Under the pieces are notes generated by a model that worked only from the letters and a program-made list of their open reading frames with translations, was not told the DNA's origin and searched no databases. A DNA stretch of 64,000 nt, from assembly GCA_947166625.1 (NCBI GenBank), contig CAMVEX010000002.1, forward strand, positions 115,030-179,029, read 5' to 3'. Positions within the stretch are counted from its first letter, which is position 1, and every line of letters begins with the position of its first letter. Of this stretch, positions 39,752 to 49,107 are shown piece by piece. Origin of the DNA: an uncultured Clostridia bacterium (lineage in GTDB: Bacteria > Bacillota > Clostridia > Oscillospirales > Acutalibacteraceae). A program made the translations under genes and the position numbers.

Positions 39752-42028
39752 ATGGATACAAGATCGCTTAACGAAATGAACCGCCTCACCCTTATAGCAA
39801 ACAGGATCAAAGAAATGCGCGATATTCTCGGCTACTCTCCCGAGCAGATGGCGGAAAAAACCGAAGTAACGGCAGAAGAATATCTTCAGTATGAAACCGG
39901 CAAGGTCGATCTCCCCTTCACCTTCCTTCACAAATGCTCCATAGCTCTCGGGATCCAGCTCACAGAGCTGCTCGAAGGCTCCGCCGCTCATCTTTCATCC
40001 TACACGGTTACAAGGAAGGGCAAGGGCGAAAACACCGCCGAGGAAGACGGTATCTCGATCCAGAATATGGCGCCCAATTTCAAAGATAAGATCGGCGAGC
40101 CGTATTTTGTGAGATATGAATATTCGGAAGAGCTTCAGAATAAGCCCATTCACCTCACAAAGCACGACGGCCAGGAATTCGACTACGTTGTATCCGGTTC
40201 AATGCTCGTCCAGATAGGCAAAAACCAGGAGGTGCTTCACGAGGGAGACAGTATCTTTTACAATTCCTCAACGCCTCACGGTATGATCGCCGTTGACGGT
40301 AAAGACTGCGTATTTATCGCCATGATACTTCCCGGCGAAAAGACCGCCAGAGAGGAGGATTTCCGCCGCACCATCGCCGATACAAGACCCGCCGTCGGCC
40401 TTATCGTCGATAAATACGCAAAATGCGAAGAGGATGAAAACGGCAGCCTCAAAAGCATTCATTTTGAAAATACGGAAAACTTCAATTTCGGCTATGACAT
40501 CGTTGATAAAATAGCGAGAAAATATCCCGATAAGCTCGCTATGATACATCTTGATATCGACAAGACCGAGAGAAGGTTTACATTCAGGCAGATAATGCAG
40601 GAGAGCGACAGAGTCGCCAATTATTTCACCTCGCTCGGCATCAAAAAGGGCGACAGAGTCATGCTCGTGCTCAGGCGCCATTATCAATTCTGGTTTGCAA
40701 TGGTCGCGCTTCACAAAATGGGCGCAGTAGCCATCCCCGCGACCTTCCAGCTCAAAGATCACGATTTTATCTACAGATATAATGCCGCTCATGTCAGCAC
40801 CATCGTCTGCACCGCCTTCGGCGACACCTGCGAGATAGCGGAGAGAGCCGCGGAGCAGTGCCCGAGCGTTGTCAATAAAATCCTCGTCGGCGGCAAGAGA
40901 GAAGGCTGGCACGATTTTGATGAGGAATATCCGAGATTCTCATCCCACTTCCCGAGGACTTCGGAAACTCCCGGCGGAGAAGACACCGCCCTCATCTTCT
41001 TCTCATCCGGTACGACCGGCAACCCCAAGATGGTAGAGCATAAGCATACATATCCCCTCGGCCATTTCGTGACCGCTAAATACTGGCATTGCTGCGAGCC
41101 CGACGGGCTTCATTTCACCATCTCCGATACCGGCTGGGGCAAGGCGCTCTGGGGCAAGCTCTACGGCCAGTGGATGTGTGAGGGAGCGGTATTCGTCTAT
41201 GATTTTGACCGCTTCCATTCCGCCGATATTCTTCCTCTGTTCGCGCAATATCAGATAAAGACCTTCTGCGCGCCCCCCACGATGCTCAGAATGCTCATCA
41301 AAGAGGATATAACAAAATATGATTTCTCATCCGTCAAGCATATGACAACGGCGGGCGAAGCGCTCAACCCCGAGGTCGCCATCCAGTTCAAAAAAGCGAC
41401 CGGGCTTGAGATAATGGAGGGCTTCGGCCAGACCGAAACCACTCTTGTTATCGGCAATCTCATCGGCTCCGAGGTGCGCCACGGCTCAATGGGCAAAGCC
41501 TCTCCGCAGTATGATGTTGATATCGTCGATCCCGACGGAAATCCCGTTGATGACGGCGAAACGGGCGAAATCGTTATCCGTATAGATAAGGGCGATCCCG
41601 TCGGCCTGTTTAAGCAGTATATCGACGAGGATGAAAAGAATATCGAATGCCGCAGGCAGAATATGTATCATACCGGCGACACGGCATGGCGCGATGAGGA
41701 CGGCAACTTCTGGTATGTGGGCAGAGTGGATGATGTGATCAAATCCTCCGGCTACCGCATAGGGCCGTTTGAAATTGAAAGTGTTATCATGGAGCTCCCC
41801 TATGTGCTTGAATGCGGTGTTTCCGCCGCTCCCGATGAGGTCAGAGGGCAGATAGTCAAGGCGAGCATAGTGCTCACCAAAGGCACAGAAGGCACGGAAG
41901 AGCTTAAAAAAGAGATCCAGAATTATGTGAAGCAGCATACTGCTCCCTATAAATATCCGAGGCTTGTTGTGTTCCGTGATGACCTTCCCAAGACAATAAG
42001 CGGTAAAATTATCAGAAATCAACTGTAA
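39752..42028 (+). CDS. XRE HTH-cupin-acyl-CoA synthetase fusion, copy 1 (Ile-type T-box)
   Basis: This 758-residue protein has three parts. Residues about 14-75 are an XRE/Cro helix-turn-helix (IKEMRDILGYSPEQMAEKT, YLQYETGKVDL). Residues about 120-195 are a cupin (HDGQEFDYVVSGSM, EGDSIFYNSSTPHGM), as in XRE-cupin regulators such as PuuR/SutR. Residues about 235-757 are an AMP-forming acyl-CoA synthetase (FFSSGTTGNPK, GFGQTET, HTGDTAW, KSSGYRIGPFEIE, catalytic Lys in ISGKIIRNQL) related to acetyl/medium-chain synthetases. The AMP-forming part probably makes a branched acyl-CoA. A DNA-binding regulator fused to its enzyme could sense acyl-AMP or CoA state. Start has AGGAGG at good spacing. The C-terminus is nearly identical to copy 2. 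Confidence 0.85.
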   Translation: MDTRSLNEMNRLTLIANRIKEMRDILGYSPEQMAEKTEVTAEEYLQYETGKVDLPFTFLHKCSIALGIQLTELLEGSAAHLSSYTVTRKGKGENTAEEDGISIQNMAPNFKDKIGEPYFVRYEYSEELQNKPIHLTKHDGQEFDYVVSGSMLVQIGKNQEVLHEGDSIFYNSSTPHGMIAVDGKDCVFIAMILPGEKTAREEDFRRTIADTRPAVGLIVDKYAKCEEDENGSLKSIHFENTENFNFGYDIVDKIARKYPDKLAMIHLDIDKTERRFTFRQIMQESDRVANYFTSLGIKKGDRVMLVLRRHYQFWFAMVALHKMGAVAIPATFQLKDHDFIYRYNAAHVSTIVCTAFGDTCEIAERAAEQCPSVVNKILVGGKREGWHDFDEEYPRFSSHFPRTSETPGGEDTALIFFSSGTTGNPKMVEHKHTYPLGHFVTAKYWHCCEPDGLHFTISDTGWGKALWGKLYGQWMCEGAVFVYDFDRFHSADILPLFAQYQIKTFCAPPTMLRMLIKEDITKYDFSSVKHMTTAGEALNPEVAIQFKKATGLEIMEGFGQTETTLVIGNLIGSEVRHGSMGKASPQYDVDIVDPDGNPVDDGETGEIVIRIDKGDPVGLFKQYIDEDEKNIECRRQNMYHTGDTAWRDEDGNFWYVGRVDDVIKSSGYRIGPFEIESVIMELPYVLECGVSAAPDEVRGQIVKASIVLTKGTEGTEELKKEIQNYVKQHTAPYKYPRLVVFRDDLPKTISGKIIRNQL

Positions 42029-42058
42029 ATATTGTATAAAAATAGGCACAATTTAATA

Positions 42059-42087
42059 TTGACATTTACCGAAAGTTGTTGTATTAT
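42059..42087 (+). promoter_or_regulatory. promoter of T-box leader 3
   Basis: TTGACA (exact) and TATTAT are spaced by 17 bases, just after the copy 1 stop. Confidence 0.75.
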
Positions 42088-42094
42088 AGCAGAA

Positions 42095-42395
42095 AGTTAA
42101 GCGGCGCCTGTTTTCGGCGGCGTTTACCAAAGGCTTAGACGAAGAGAGCGTATATTGTCGGCTGTCAGAGAAGCGGCGGTTGGTGCGAGCCGTCAGCGCG
42201 CGATATATTGCTGTAGCTTCCGAGCCGGGAGGAAGAAAGCGCAAGTGAGTAGAACCTCCCCGAGTTTGCTGCGTGAGTGCATAGGGCTTGTCAGAGCCCG
42301 AGAGAGGCACGGTTTTCGTGCAATTTGAGTGGTACCGCGGGTTATGATAAATCATATCTCGTCTCAAAGTCAGACAGCTTTGGGGCGGGATTTTT
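42095..42395 (+). promoter_or_regulatory. T-box leader 3, specifier reads GUA (Val)
   Basis: It is a sister of leader 2: GGCTTAGACGAAGA, CAGAGAAGC, apical GGTTGGTGCGAG, CTTCCGAGCC, a shared GAGTTTGCTGCGT segment, TGAGTGGTACCGCGGG, and a terminator hairpin GTCTCAAAG / CTTTGGGGC plus six T. The triplet one base before CTTCCGAGCC is GTA (42213-42215). A long stem (GCGTATATTG with its 3' partner ending TTGC) places this triplet in the specifier loop. Confidence 0.85.
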
Positions 42396-42440
42396 TAATT
42401 CGGCTCCGAAATCATCACCCCGAGTTCCATAGGAGGTAAA

Positions 42441-44729
42441 ATGGAAATATTAAATCTTGACACCAGGATCAGAGAGATGGCCGCCCGTATCAGGGAGCTC
42501 AGAGAAATCGAAGGCATCTCTCCCGAAACGATGGCGGAAAAAACCGACACGACCGTTGAGGAATATCTCGCCTGCGAAAACGGCGAACGCGACTTAAACT
42601 TCGCGTTTCTTTATAAATGCGCGGCGGCGTTTTCGGTCGATGTCACAAACCTCATTGAGGGTCATACTCCAAAGCTCTATTCATATTTTGTAAACCGCAA
42701 GGGCGACGCTCCCAAGATCTCCGACGCGCACGGCATGACTTATTACAACATGGCCTACGCTTTCAGAAACAGGATCTCAGAGCCCCTCTATGTTGTGAGC
42801 AAATATGATGAAGAGGCTCAGCGCAAAGCCATCGAGCTCACAAGCCACAGCGGTCAGGAGCTTGATATAGTTATCGACGGCTACCTCTGCGTTCAGGTAG
42901 GCGAACACAAAGAGACGCTCGGCCCCGGCGACAGCATTTATTACGATTCGGGCACCCCCCACGGAATGATCGCCGTAAACGGAAAGGATTGCAGCTTTTA
43001 CGCGATAGTTCTCAATCCGTCGGGCGAGCCGATCCCTGAGCTTGCCGCGGCAAAAAAGGTGGACGCGCCTCCAAAGGGCCATATCAGAGATACAAAAGGC
43101 CGCGTATATAAACGTTACATAGAAACTCAGGAGGACGAAAACGGCACTCCGCTCTCGATCAGATACAAAAACGAAGAAAACTTCAATTTCGCTTTTGACA
43201 TCATGGATGAGATCGCGAATAAGGATCCCGATAAGATCGCTCTCCACTATGTTTCAAACAATAAAGAATACAGAGCGTTTACCTTCAAGGAAGTAAAGCA
43301 GAATTCAAACCGCTGCGCCAATTATTTCAAGAGCCTCGGCATAAAAAAAGGCGACAGAGTGATGCTCGTTCTTAAGCGTCATTATCAATTCTGGTTTGCG
43401 ATCCTCGGTCTCCACAAGCTCGGCGCGATCCCGATTCCCGCTACGAATCAGCTCCTTGTTCACGATTTTGAATACAGATTCAAGGCTGCCGGGATAACTT
43501 CCATAATCTGCACCGCCGACGGCGATGTATGTGAAAATGTTGACGAAGCCCTTGCCGGATATGACGGTATGATAAATAAGATGATCGTTAACGGCGAGCG
43601 CGAGGGCTGGAGAGCTTTCAACGATGAATATGTGCTTTACAGTTCCCATTATCCCCGCCCGGCGGATGCGCCTTGCGGCAAAGACTATATGCTCATGTAT
43701 TTCACCTCGGGCACCTCGGGCTACCCCAAGATAGCGACCCACAATTATCTCTATCCGCTCGGTCAGTTCCACACCGCCAAATACTGGCACGATGTCGATC
43801 CCGAGGGTATCCACTTCTCGATCTCCGATACCGGCTGGGCAAAGGCCGCGTGGGGCAAACTCTACGGGCAGTGGATGTGCGAAACCTCTCTCTTTGTCTA
43901 TGATTTTGACCGTTTCCACGCGGAAGATGTGCTTCCGATGTTTGAGAAATACAATATCACCACATTCTGCGCGCCGCCCACAATCCTCAGAATGCTCATC
44001 AAGCAGGATATCACCCACTATAATTTATCCTCAATACAGCATATGACCACCGCGGGCGAAGCGCTGAACCCCGAAGTTTACAGACAGTTTGAAAAGGCTA
44101 CGGGACTTCAGATCCTCGAGGGCTTCGGCCAGACTGAAAGCCCGGTGCTTCTGGCAAACTTCAGAGGCGCGGATCATAAGGTCGGCTCAATGGGCAAGGC
44201 CGCTCCCCACCTCAACATCAAACTTCTTGATACCGACGGGAAACCCGTTCCCCCCGGAGAAACCGGAGAGATATGCGTTGATATCAGCGGCGGGATCCCC
44301 TACGGCATCGCAGTTTGCTACTACGGCTCACCCGATAAGACGGAAGAAACCTGGCATGACGGCTGGTATCATACCGGCGACACGGCATGGATGGATGAAG
44401 ACGGCTTCTTCTGGTATGTCGGCAGGGTGGATGATGTGATCAAATCCTCCGGCTACCGCATAGGGCCGTTTGAGATAGAGAGCGTCATTATGGAGCTTCC
44501 GTATGTTCTTGAATGCGGAGTCTCCCCCGCTCCGGACCCGGTAAGGGGTCAGATAGTCAAGGCAAGCATCGTGCTCACCAAAGGCACACAGGGCACCGAG
44601 GAGCTCAAAAAAGAGATACAGAATTATGTCAAGCAGCATACCGCTCCCTACAAATATCCCAGGCTTGTCGTCTTCCGTGACGAGCTGCCCAAGACCACGA
44701 GCGGCAAAATAATGAGAAATCAATTATAA
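42441..44729 (+). CDS. XRE HTH-cupin-acyl-CoA synthetase fusion, copy 2 (Val-type T-box)
   Basis: This 762-residue paralogue of the gene at 39752 has the same layout: HTH (about 15-75; IRELREIEGISPETMAEKT), cupin (about 125-195; SGQELDIVIDGYL, GPGDSIYYDSGTPHGM) and acyl-CoA synthetase (about 240-760; YFTSGTSGYPK, GFGQTES, HTGDTAWMDE, catalytic Lys in TSGKIMRNQL). About 70 residues before the C-terminus are almost identical in the two, while the HTH and cupin differ more, so DNA site and ligand may differ. It heads a transcript with the aminotransferase and the oxoacid oxidoreductase genes. From the Val specifier, isobutyrate is the likely substrate, as inference. Confidence 0.85.
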   Translation: MEILNLDTRIREMAARIRELREIEGISPETMAEKTDTTVEEYLACENGERDLNFAFLYKCAAAFSVDVTNLIEGHTPKLYSYFVNRKGDAPKISDAHGMTYYNMAYAFRNRISEPLYVVSKYDEEAQRKAIELTSHSGQELDIVIDGYLCVQVGEHKETLGPGDSIYYDSGTPHGMIAVNGKDCSFYAIVLNPSGEPIPELAAAKKVDAPPKGHIRDTKGRVYKRYIETQEDENGTPLSIRYKNEENFNFAFDIMDEIANKDPDKIALHYVSNNKEYRAFTFKEVKQNSNRCANYFKSLGIKKGDRVMLVLKRHYQFWFAILGLHKLGAIPIPATNQLLVHDFEYRFKAAGITSIICTADGDVCENVDEALAGYDGMINKMIVNGEREGWRAFNDEYVLYSSHYPRPADAPCGKDYMLMYFTSGTSGYPKIATHNYLYPLGQFHTAKYWHDVDPEGIHFSISDTGWAKAAWGKLYGQWMCETSLFVYDFDRFHAEDVLPMFEKYNITTFCAPPTILRMLIKQDITHYNLSSIQHMTTAGEALNPEVYRQFEKATGLQILEGFGQTESPVLLANFRGADHKVGSMGKAAPHLNIKLLDTDGKPVPPGETGEICVDISGGIPYGIAVCYYGSPDKTEETWHDGWYHTGDTAWMDEDGFFWYVGRVDDVIKSSGYRIGPFEIESVIMELPYVLECGVSPAPDPVRGQIVKASIVLTKGTQGTEELKKEIQNYVKQHTAPYKYPRLVVFRDELPKTTSGKIMRNQL

Positions 44730-44756
44730 TCAAATAGAAATCAATTATAATTAAAT
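44715..44756 (+). repeat. tandem 21-base repeat across the copy 2 stop codon
   Basis: Two adjacent 21-base units beginning AGAAATCAATTATAAT differ at one base (C or T at position 17). The first holds the last codons and stop of the synthetase gene. It is a local duplication without evident function. Confidence 0.8.
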
Positions 44757-44786
44757 TCAGAATATATTTCAGAAAGGATCACGAAT

Positions 44787-45860
44787 ATGGATATGGAAAT
44801 CAAAATCACAAAAACTACTTCCCCCAAGGCTAAGCCCACAGATGAATCTTCACTCGGCTTCGGTAAGGTATTTACCGACCATATGTTCATCATGGACTAT
44901 TCCGCAGACAAGGGCTGGCACGATGCAAGGATCGTACCTTTCGACTATCTCCCCATTCACCCTGCCGCAAGCGTTCTTCACTACGGCACCGAAATTTTTG
45001 AGGGTCTCAAGGCTTACAGGACCGTCAACGGAGATATAGCTCTCTTCCGTCCTCTCGAAAACATCAGAAGAATGAATAATTCCGCAGAGCGTCTCTGCCT
45101 GCCTCAGATCGACGAGGATTTCGCTCTCAAGATCTTTGACACCCTCGTTGAGCTTGAGAAGGATTGGGTTCCCCATTCAGAAGGCACCTCGCTCTATATC
45201 AGACCCTTTATGATAGGCAATGATGAGAATCTCGGCGTTCACGCGGTACACAATGCGAGATATGTTGTCATCCTCTCCCCCTCCGGCGCTTATTACGCAG
45301 AGGGCATCAACCCCGTTAAAATCGCTATCGAATCCGAAGATGTCAGAGCCGTCAGAGGCGGCACCGGCTACGCGAAGTGCGGCGGCAACTACGCCGCTTC
45401 CCTCAGAGCGGGTCAGAAGGCAGAAGAAAAGGGCTTCACCCAGGTTCTCTGGCTTGACGGCGTTGAGAGAAAGTATATAGAAGAAGTCGGCTCGATGAAT
45501 GTTATGTTCAAAATCGCCGGCGAGATCGTTACCCCGAAGCTCACCGGCTCCGTTCTTCCCGGTATCACAAGGAAATCCTGCTGCGAGCTTCTCAGGGATA
45601 AGGGCTTTACCGTATCCGAGCGTCTGCTCTCCATTGATGAGCTTGAAGACGCTGCCAGAGCAGGCACCCTCGAAGAAGCGTGGGGCACCGGCACGGCTGC
45701 TGTCGTTTCGCCCATCGGCTGGCTCAGCTACAAGGATGATGAATTTGAAATCAGCAACGGCAAGATCGGCGAAGTGACTCAGATGCTCTATGATGAGCTC
45801 ACCGGTATCCAGTGGGGCAAGCTTGAAGATAAATACGGCTGGATCCACAAGGTATGCTGA
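44787..45860 (+). CDS. ilvE: branched-chain amino acid aminotransferase
   Basis: This 357-residue fold-type IV PLP enzyme interconverts Val, Leu and Ile with their 2-oxoacids. Typical marks are LHYGTEIFEGLKAYR, IRPFMIGNDENLGV, GGTGYAKCGGNYAAS with the PLP lysine (about residue 197) and the GTGTAAVVSPIG phosphate site. Length is that of the long (BCAT2-like) type. It follows the acyl-CoA synthetase by 57 bases without a terminator and overlaps the P-loop gene by 7 bases, so it is part of the T-box leader 3 transcript. That control by a Val-type leader argues for the biosynthetic direction. Confidence 0.93.
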   Translation: MDMEIKITKTTSPKAKPTDESSLGFGKVFTDHMFIMDYSADKGWHDARIVPFDYLPIHPAASVLHYGTEIFEGLKAYRTVNGDIALFRPLENIRRMNNSAERLCLPQIDEDFALKIFDTLVELEKDWVPHSEGTSLYIRPFMIGNDENLGVHAVHNARYVVILSPSGAYYAEGINPVKIAIESEDVRAVRGGTGYAKCGGNYAASLRAGQKAEEKGFTQVLWLDGVERKYIEEVGSMNVMFKIAGEIVTPKLTGSVLPGITRKSCCELLRDKGFTVSERLLSIDELEDAARAGTLEEAWGTGTAAVVSPIGWLSYKDDEFEISNGKIGEVTQMLYDELTGIQWGKLEDKYGWIHKVC

Positions 45861-46516
45861 ATCCCAGAAGAGTAACTCTTTTTTGCGGCCATTACGGCAC
45901 CGGCAAAACGAATATCGCCGTTAACTACGCCTTTTATCTCAAAAGGCAGCTCGGCAAATCGGTAAAGATAGCGGATATGGATATCGTAAATCCCTATTTC
46001 CGTACAAAAGACAGCGAGCGCGAGCTGAGCGAAGCGGGAATAGAGCTGATTTCTCCCCGCTACGCAAACACCAATGTCGATTTACCCGCTCTGCCGGCGG
46101 AGCTTTACGGATTATTTGAATACACCGACAGCTTCGCGGTGCTCGATATCGGAGGAGACGACAGAGGCGCTTACGCACTGGGCAGATTTGCTCCTCTGAT
46201 CCTTGAGGAAAACAATTTTGATAATTTCTATGTCGCGAATTTTTACAGGCCTCTCACCTCGACTGTCGAAGACACGATAGAGGTGATGAGAGAGATCGAG
46301 GCGGCGGGCAAAATTCCGTTTACGGGAATAGTCAATAATTCAAATCTCGGCGATGAAACACGCCCCGAAGATATTATCGGCAAAATTCCTCTTGCCGACG
46401 AGCTTGCAGAGCGCTGTAAGATCCCCGTTGTGATGACCGCAGTTAAGAGAGATATATCCGGCGAAATCGGAAGGGACGATATTCTTCCTCTCGATTTGCA
46501 GGCAAAATACTATTGA
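45854..46516 (+). CDS. P-loop ATPase (MinD/CobB-like), partner of the oxoacid oxidoreductase cluster
   Basis: This 220-residue protein has a Walker A GHYGTGKTN near the N-terminus, a MinD-like ADMDIVNPYFRTKD switch and VLDIGGDDRGAYALGR as Walker B region. It belongs to the SIMIBI class of P-loop NTPases but lacks the deviant second lysine of classical MinD, as far as I can see. It sits between ilvE (7-base overlap) and the ferredoxin gene (15-base gap). A role in cofactor loading, such as Fe-S or TPP enzyme assembly, is a guess from position. I do not know a named function. Confidence 0.7.
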   Translation: MLNPRRVTLFCGHYGTGKTNIAVNYAFYLKRQLGKSVKIADMDIVNPYFRTKDSERELSEAGIELISPRYANTNVDLPALPAELYGLFEYTDSFAVLDIGGDDRGAYALGRFAPLILEENNFDNFYVANFYRPLTSTVEDTIEVMREIEAAGKIPFTGIVNNSNLGDETRPEDIIGKIPLADELAERCKIPVVMTAVKRDISGEIGRDDILPLDLQAKYY

Positions 46517-46531
46517 GAAAGGATTGTTTAT

Positions 46532-46738
46532 ATGCCTAAAGTAACCTTTGATACGGATCTTTGCAAGGGCTGCGGGCTCTGTGTGAGCGCCTGCCCCAAG
46601 CAGATTCTCGTTATCGCCAGGGATAAAATAAACAAAAAGGGACATTCTCCCGCTGAAATGACCGATCAGTCCAAGTGCATCGGATGCGCTTTTTGCGCCA
46701 CGATGTGCCCCGATTGTGTGATTACGGTAGAGAAGTGA
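46532..46738 (+). CDS. vorD: 2-oxoacid:ferredoxin oxidoreductase delta subunit, 2[4Fe-4S] ferredoxin
   Basis: This 68-residue protein carries two complete [4Fe-4S] motifs: CKGCGLCVSACP (about 12-23) and CIGCAFCATMCP (about 47-58). It is the electron-carrying delta subunit that links the TPP site to free ferredoxin. It lies directly before the alpha subunit gene with a 9-base gap. The symbol follows the four-subunit VOR type and is inferred from context. Confidence 0.85.
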   Translation: MPKVTFDTDLCKGCGLCVSACPKQILVIARDKINKKGHSPAEMTDQSKCIGCAFCATMCPDCVITVEK

Positions 46739-46747
46739 GGTGTTTAC

Positions 46748-47812
46748 ATGGCTGAAAAAGTTCTTATGAAGGGTAATGAAGCGATAGCCGAAGCCGCTAT
46801 CAGAGCAGGCTGCCTTCATTATTTCGGATATCCCATCACTCCGCAGACGGAGCTTGCCGCCTATATGGCAAAGAGAATGCCCAAGATCGAGGGCGGAGTA
46901 TTCCTCCAGGCAGAGAGTGAGATCGCCGCTATAAATATGGTTTACGGCGTCGCATCGACCGGCAAGAGAGTTATGACCTCATCCTCAAGCCCCGGAGTTT
47001 CGCTCAAGCAGGAGGGTATTTCATACATCGCCGGCGCGGATCTTCCCGCTCTCATAGTCAATGTTCAGAGAGGCGGCCCCGGTCTCGGCGGCATCCAGCC
47101 CTCACAGTCCGATTATTTCCAGGCCACCAAGGGCGGCGGACACGGCGATTATCATCTGATAGTCCTCACCCCCGCTTCCGTTCAGGAAATGGCCGATCTC
47201 ACGGGTCTTGCGTTTGACCTTGCCGATAAATACCGTATGCCCGCCATGCTCCTTGCAGACGGTACTATGGGTCAGATGATGGAGCCCGTCGAGCTTCCCG
47301 ATTCCGCCCCCGAAATGATAGCGAAGCCCTGGGCGGTCACCGGCACTCAGATGCAGAGAAAGCATAATATAATCAATTCTCTCTATCTCGTTCCCGAAGA
47401 GCTTGAAAAGACAAATTTCGAGCGCTATCAGAGATATGCAGAGGTTGAGAAAAACGAAGTAAGATATGAAGAATATATGATGGATGACGCCGAGATTTGC
47501 GTTGTGGCGTTCGGCATCGCGGCGCGCGTTTCAAGGAACGCCGTTGTCGAGGCGAGAAAGCAGGGCATCAAGGCGGGTCTTATCAGACCGATCACTATCT
47601 GGCCCTTCCCCAAGGCGGCGATCGCCAAAGCGGCGACCCACTGCAAAGAGATCATCTCTGTTGAATTATCAATGGGTCAGATGATAGAGGATATAGCTCT
47701 TGCGAGCGAATGCAAGGTGCCCGTCACGCTCTGCAACAGAGCAGGCGGCATGATCCCCGAACCCGATCAGGTATTTGAAGCGATCAAAAAAGCGGCAGGA
47801 GGTAATGAATAA
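46748..47812 (+). CDS. vorB: 2-oxoisovalerate (3-methyl-2-oxobutanoate):ferredoxin oxidoreductase alpha subunit
   Basis: This 354-residue protein matches the VorB family, the pyrimidine-binding/core domain of four-subunit 2-oxoacid oxidoreductases: [48 protein letters not shown] and [10 protein letters not shown]. The complex either oxidises branched 2-oxoacids to acyl-CoA and CO2 or, with reduced ferredoxin, carboxylates acyl-CoA. In this T-box-controlled operon with acyl-CoA synthetase and aminotransferase the reductive direction fits better. The stop overlaps the next start by one base (TAATG). Confidence 0.9.
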   Translation: MAEKVLMKGNEAIAEAAIRAGCLHYFGYPITPQTELAAYMAKRMPKIEGGVFLQAESEIAAINMVYGVASTGKRVMTSSSSPGVSLKQEGISYIAGADLPALIVNVQRGGPGLGGIQPSQSDYFQATKGGGHGDYHLIVLTPASVQEMADLTGLAFDLADKYRMPAMLLADGTMGQMMEPVELPDSAPEMIAKPWAVTGTQMQRKHNIINSLYLVPEELEKTNFERYQRYAEVEKNEVRYEEYMMDDAEICVVAFGIAARVSRNAVVEARKQGIKAGLIRPITIWPFPKAAIAKAATHCKEIISVELSMGQMIEDIALASECKVPVTLCNRAGGMIPEPDQVFEAIKKAAGGNE

Positions 47813-48564
47813 TGGCTGTTGTATTTGAAAAACCCAAAGCCCTTACGGATGCTCCGCTCCATTACTGCCCCGGCTGCACCCACGGCATAATTCACCGCCT
47901 TGTGGCTCAGGCAATAGACGAGCTCGGTATCGAAGGCAAGACCATCGGTGTTGCCCCCGTCGGCTGCGCTGTTATGGCATATAACTATTTCAGCTGCGAT
48001 ATGGTAGAGGCTGCCCACGGCAGAGCTCCCGCCGTAGCGACAGGTCTTAAGAGAAGCCTGCCTGAAAACATCATTTTCACCTATCAGGGCGACGGCGACC
48101 TTGCTTCCATCGGTATGGCTGAAACAGTTCACTCCGCAACGAGGAACGAAAATATCACCGTAATATTCGTAAACAACGCCATTTACGGTATGACCGGCGG
48201 CCAGATGGCTCCCACCTCTCTCCCCGGTCAGGTGACCCAGACCTCGCCCTACGGCAGAGACGTCACCACCGCGGGCTTCCCCATCAGGATCTGTGAGCTT
48301 CTCTCGACCCTTGACGGCCCCGAATACATCGCGAGAGTTGCGGTAAACAATGTCAAAAATGTAAAGCAGGCTCAGAAAGCTATCAAAAAGGCTTTTGAAA
48401 ACCAGGTCAACAACAGAGGATTTTCTCTTGTTGAGGTCATTTCATCCTGCCCCACAAACTGGGGTATGACTCCGGATGCCGCTCTTAAATGGATAGACGA
48501 AAAAATGATTCCGTATTATCCTCTCGGCGTTTATAAAGACAGAAGCGCAAAGGAGGGCGAATAA
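47812..48564 (+). CDS. 2-oxoacid:ferredoxin oxidoreductase beta subunit (TPP-binding)
   Basis: This 250-residue protein is the thiamine-diphosphate subunit: [13 protein letters not shown] near the N-terminus, [20 protein letters not shown], and the TPP/Mg motif GDGDLASIG followed by [15 protein letters not shown]. Length is normal for the VOR/KOR beta subunit. It couples to the alpha subunit gene by TAATG and to the gamma subunit gene after one base. Substrate specificity (branched-chain rather than pyruvate) is taken from operon context. Confidence 0.9.
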   Translation: MAVVFEKPKALTDAPLHYCPGCTHGIIHRLVAQAIDELGIEGKTIGVAPVGCAVMAYNYFSCDMVEAAHGRAPAVATGLKRSLPENIIFTYQGDGDLASIGMAETVHSATRNENITVIFVNNAIYGMTGGQMAPTSLPGQVTQTSPYGRDVTTAGFPIRICELLSTLDGPEYIARVAVNNVKNVKQAQKAIKKAFENQVNNRGFSLVEVISSCPTNWGMTPDAALKWIDEKMIPYYPLGVYKDRSAKEGE

Positions 48565-48565
48565 T

Positions 48566-49096
48566 ATGACTACTCAGATTCTCATTGCCGGATTCGGCGG
48601 TCAGGGCGTTCTTTTCGCGGGTAAATTTCTCGCCTACAAAGCTCTTCTTGAGAATAAACAGCTCTCGTGGCTTCCTTCATACGGCCCCGAGATGCGCGGC
48701 GGCACCGCAAACTGCTCCGTTATCATCAGCGATGAGCCTGTCGGATCCCCGATAGTTTCAAAGCCCGATGTTCTTATCGTGATGAATCTCCCCTCTCTCG
48801 ATAAGTATGAGGATGCGGTCGTCCCCGGAGGCAAAATTTTCGTTGATTCCACCCTTATCGAAAGAAAGGTCAGAAGGACCGATGTCGAGGTCCACTATAT
48901 CCCGGCGACCAAGCTTGCCAACGATATAGAGGCTCCCACTCTTGCCAATATGATCATGATAGGCAAGGTCATCAAAGAAACGGGAGTGGTTCCCTATGAT
49001 AATATTGACAAGGCGCTCGATAAGGTTGTTTCCGCGAGGAAAGCGGCGCTGAAAGAAATCAATTTCAAGGCGCTTGATACCGGCTACAACAGCTGA
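48566..49096 (+). CDS. 2-oxoacid:ferredoxin oxidoreductase gamma subunit
   Basis: This 176-residue protein has the gamma-subunit start [19 protein letters not shown] and [21 protein letters not shown], which form the CoA-facing domain of the complex. It completes the delta-alpha-beta-gamma set in operon order. A strong terminator follows 12 bases later. Confidence 0.9.
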   Translation: MTTQILIAGFGGQGVLFAGKFLAYKALLENKQLSWLPSYGPEMRGGTANCSVIISDEPVGSPIVSKPDVLIVMNLPSLDKYEDAVVPGGKIFVDSTLIERKVRRTDVEVHYIPATKLANDIEAPTLANMIMIGKVIKETGVVPYDNIDKALDKVVSARKAALKEINFKALDTGYNS

Positions 49097-49107
49097 ATAA
49101 AAAATTT

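Noticed and set aside
44787..49096. Branched-chain amino acid degradation operon
   Set aside because: The enzymes are reversible, but T-box control of the transcript by amino acid starvation fits synthesis, not catabolism.
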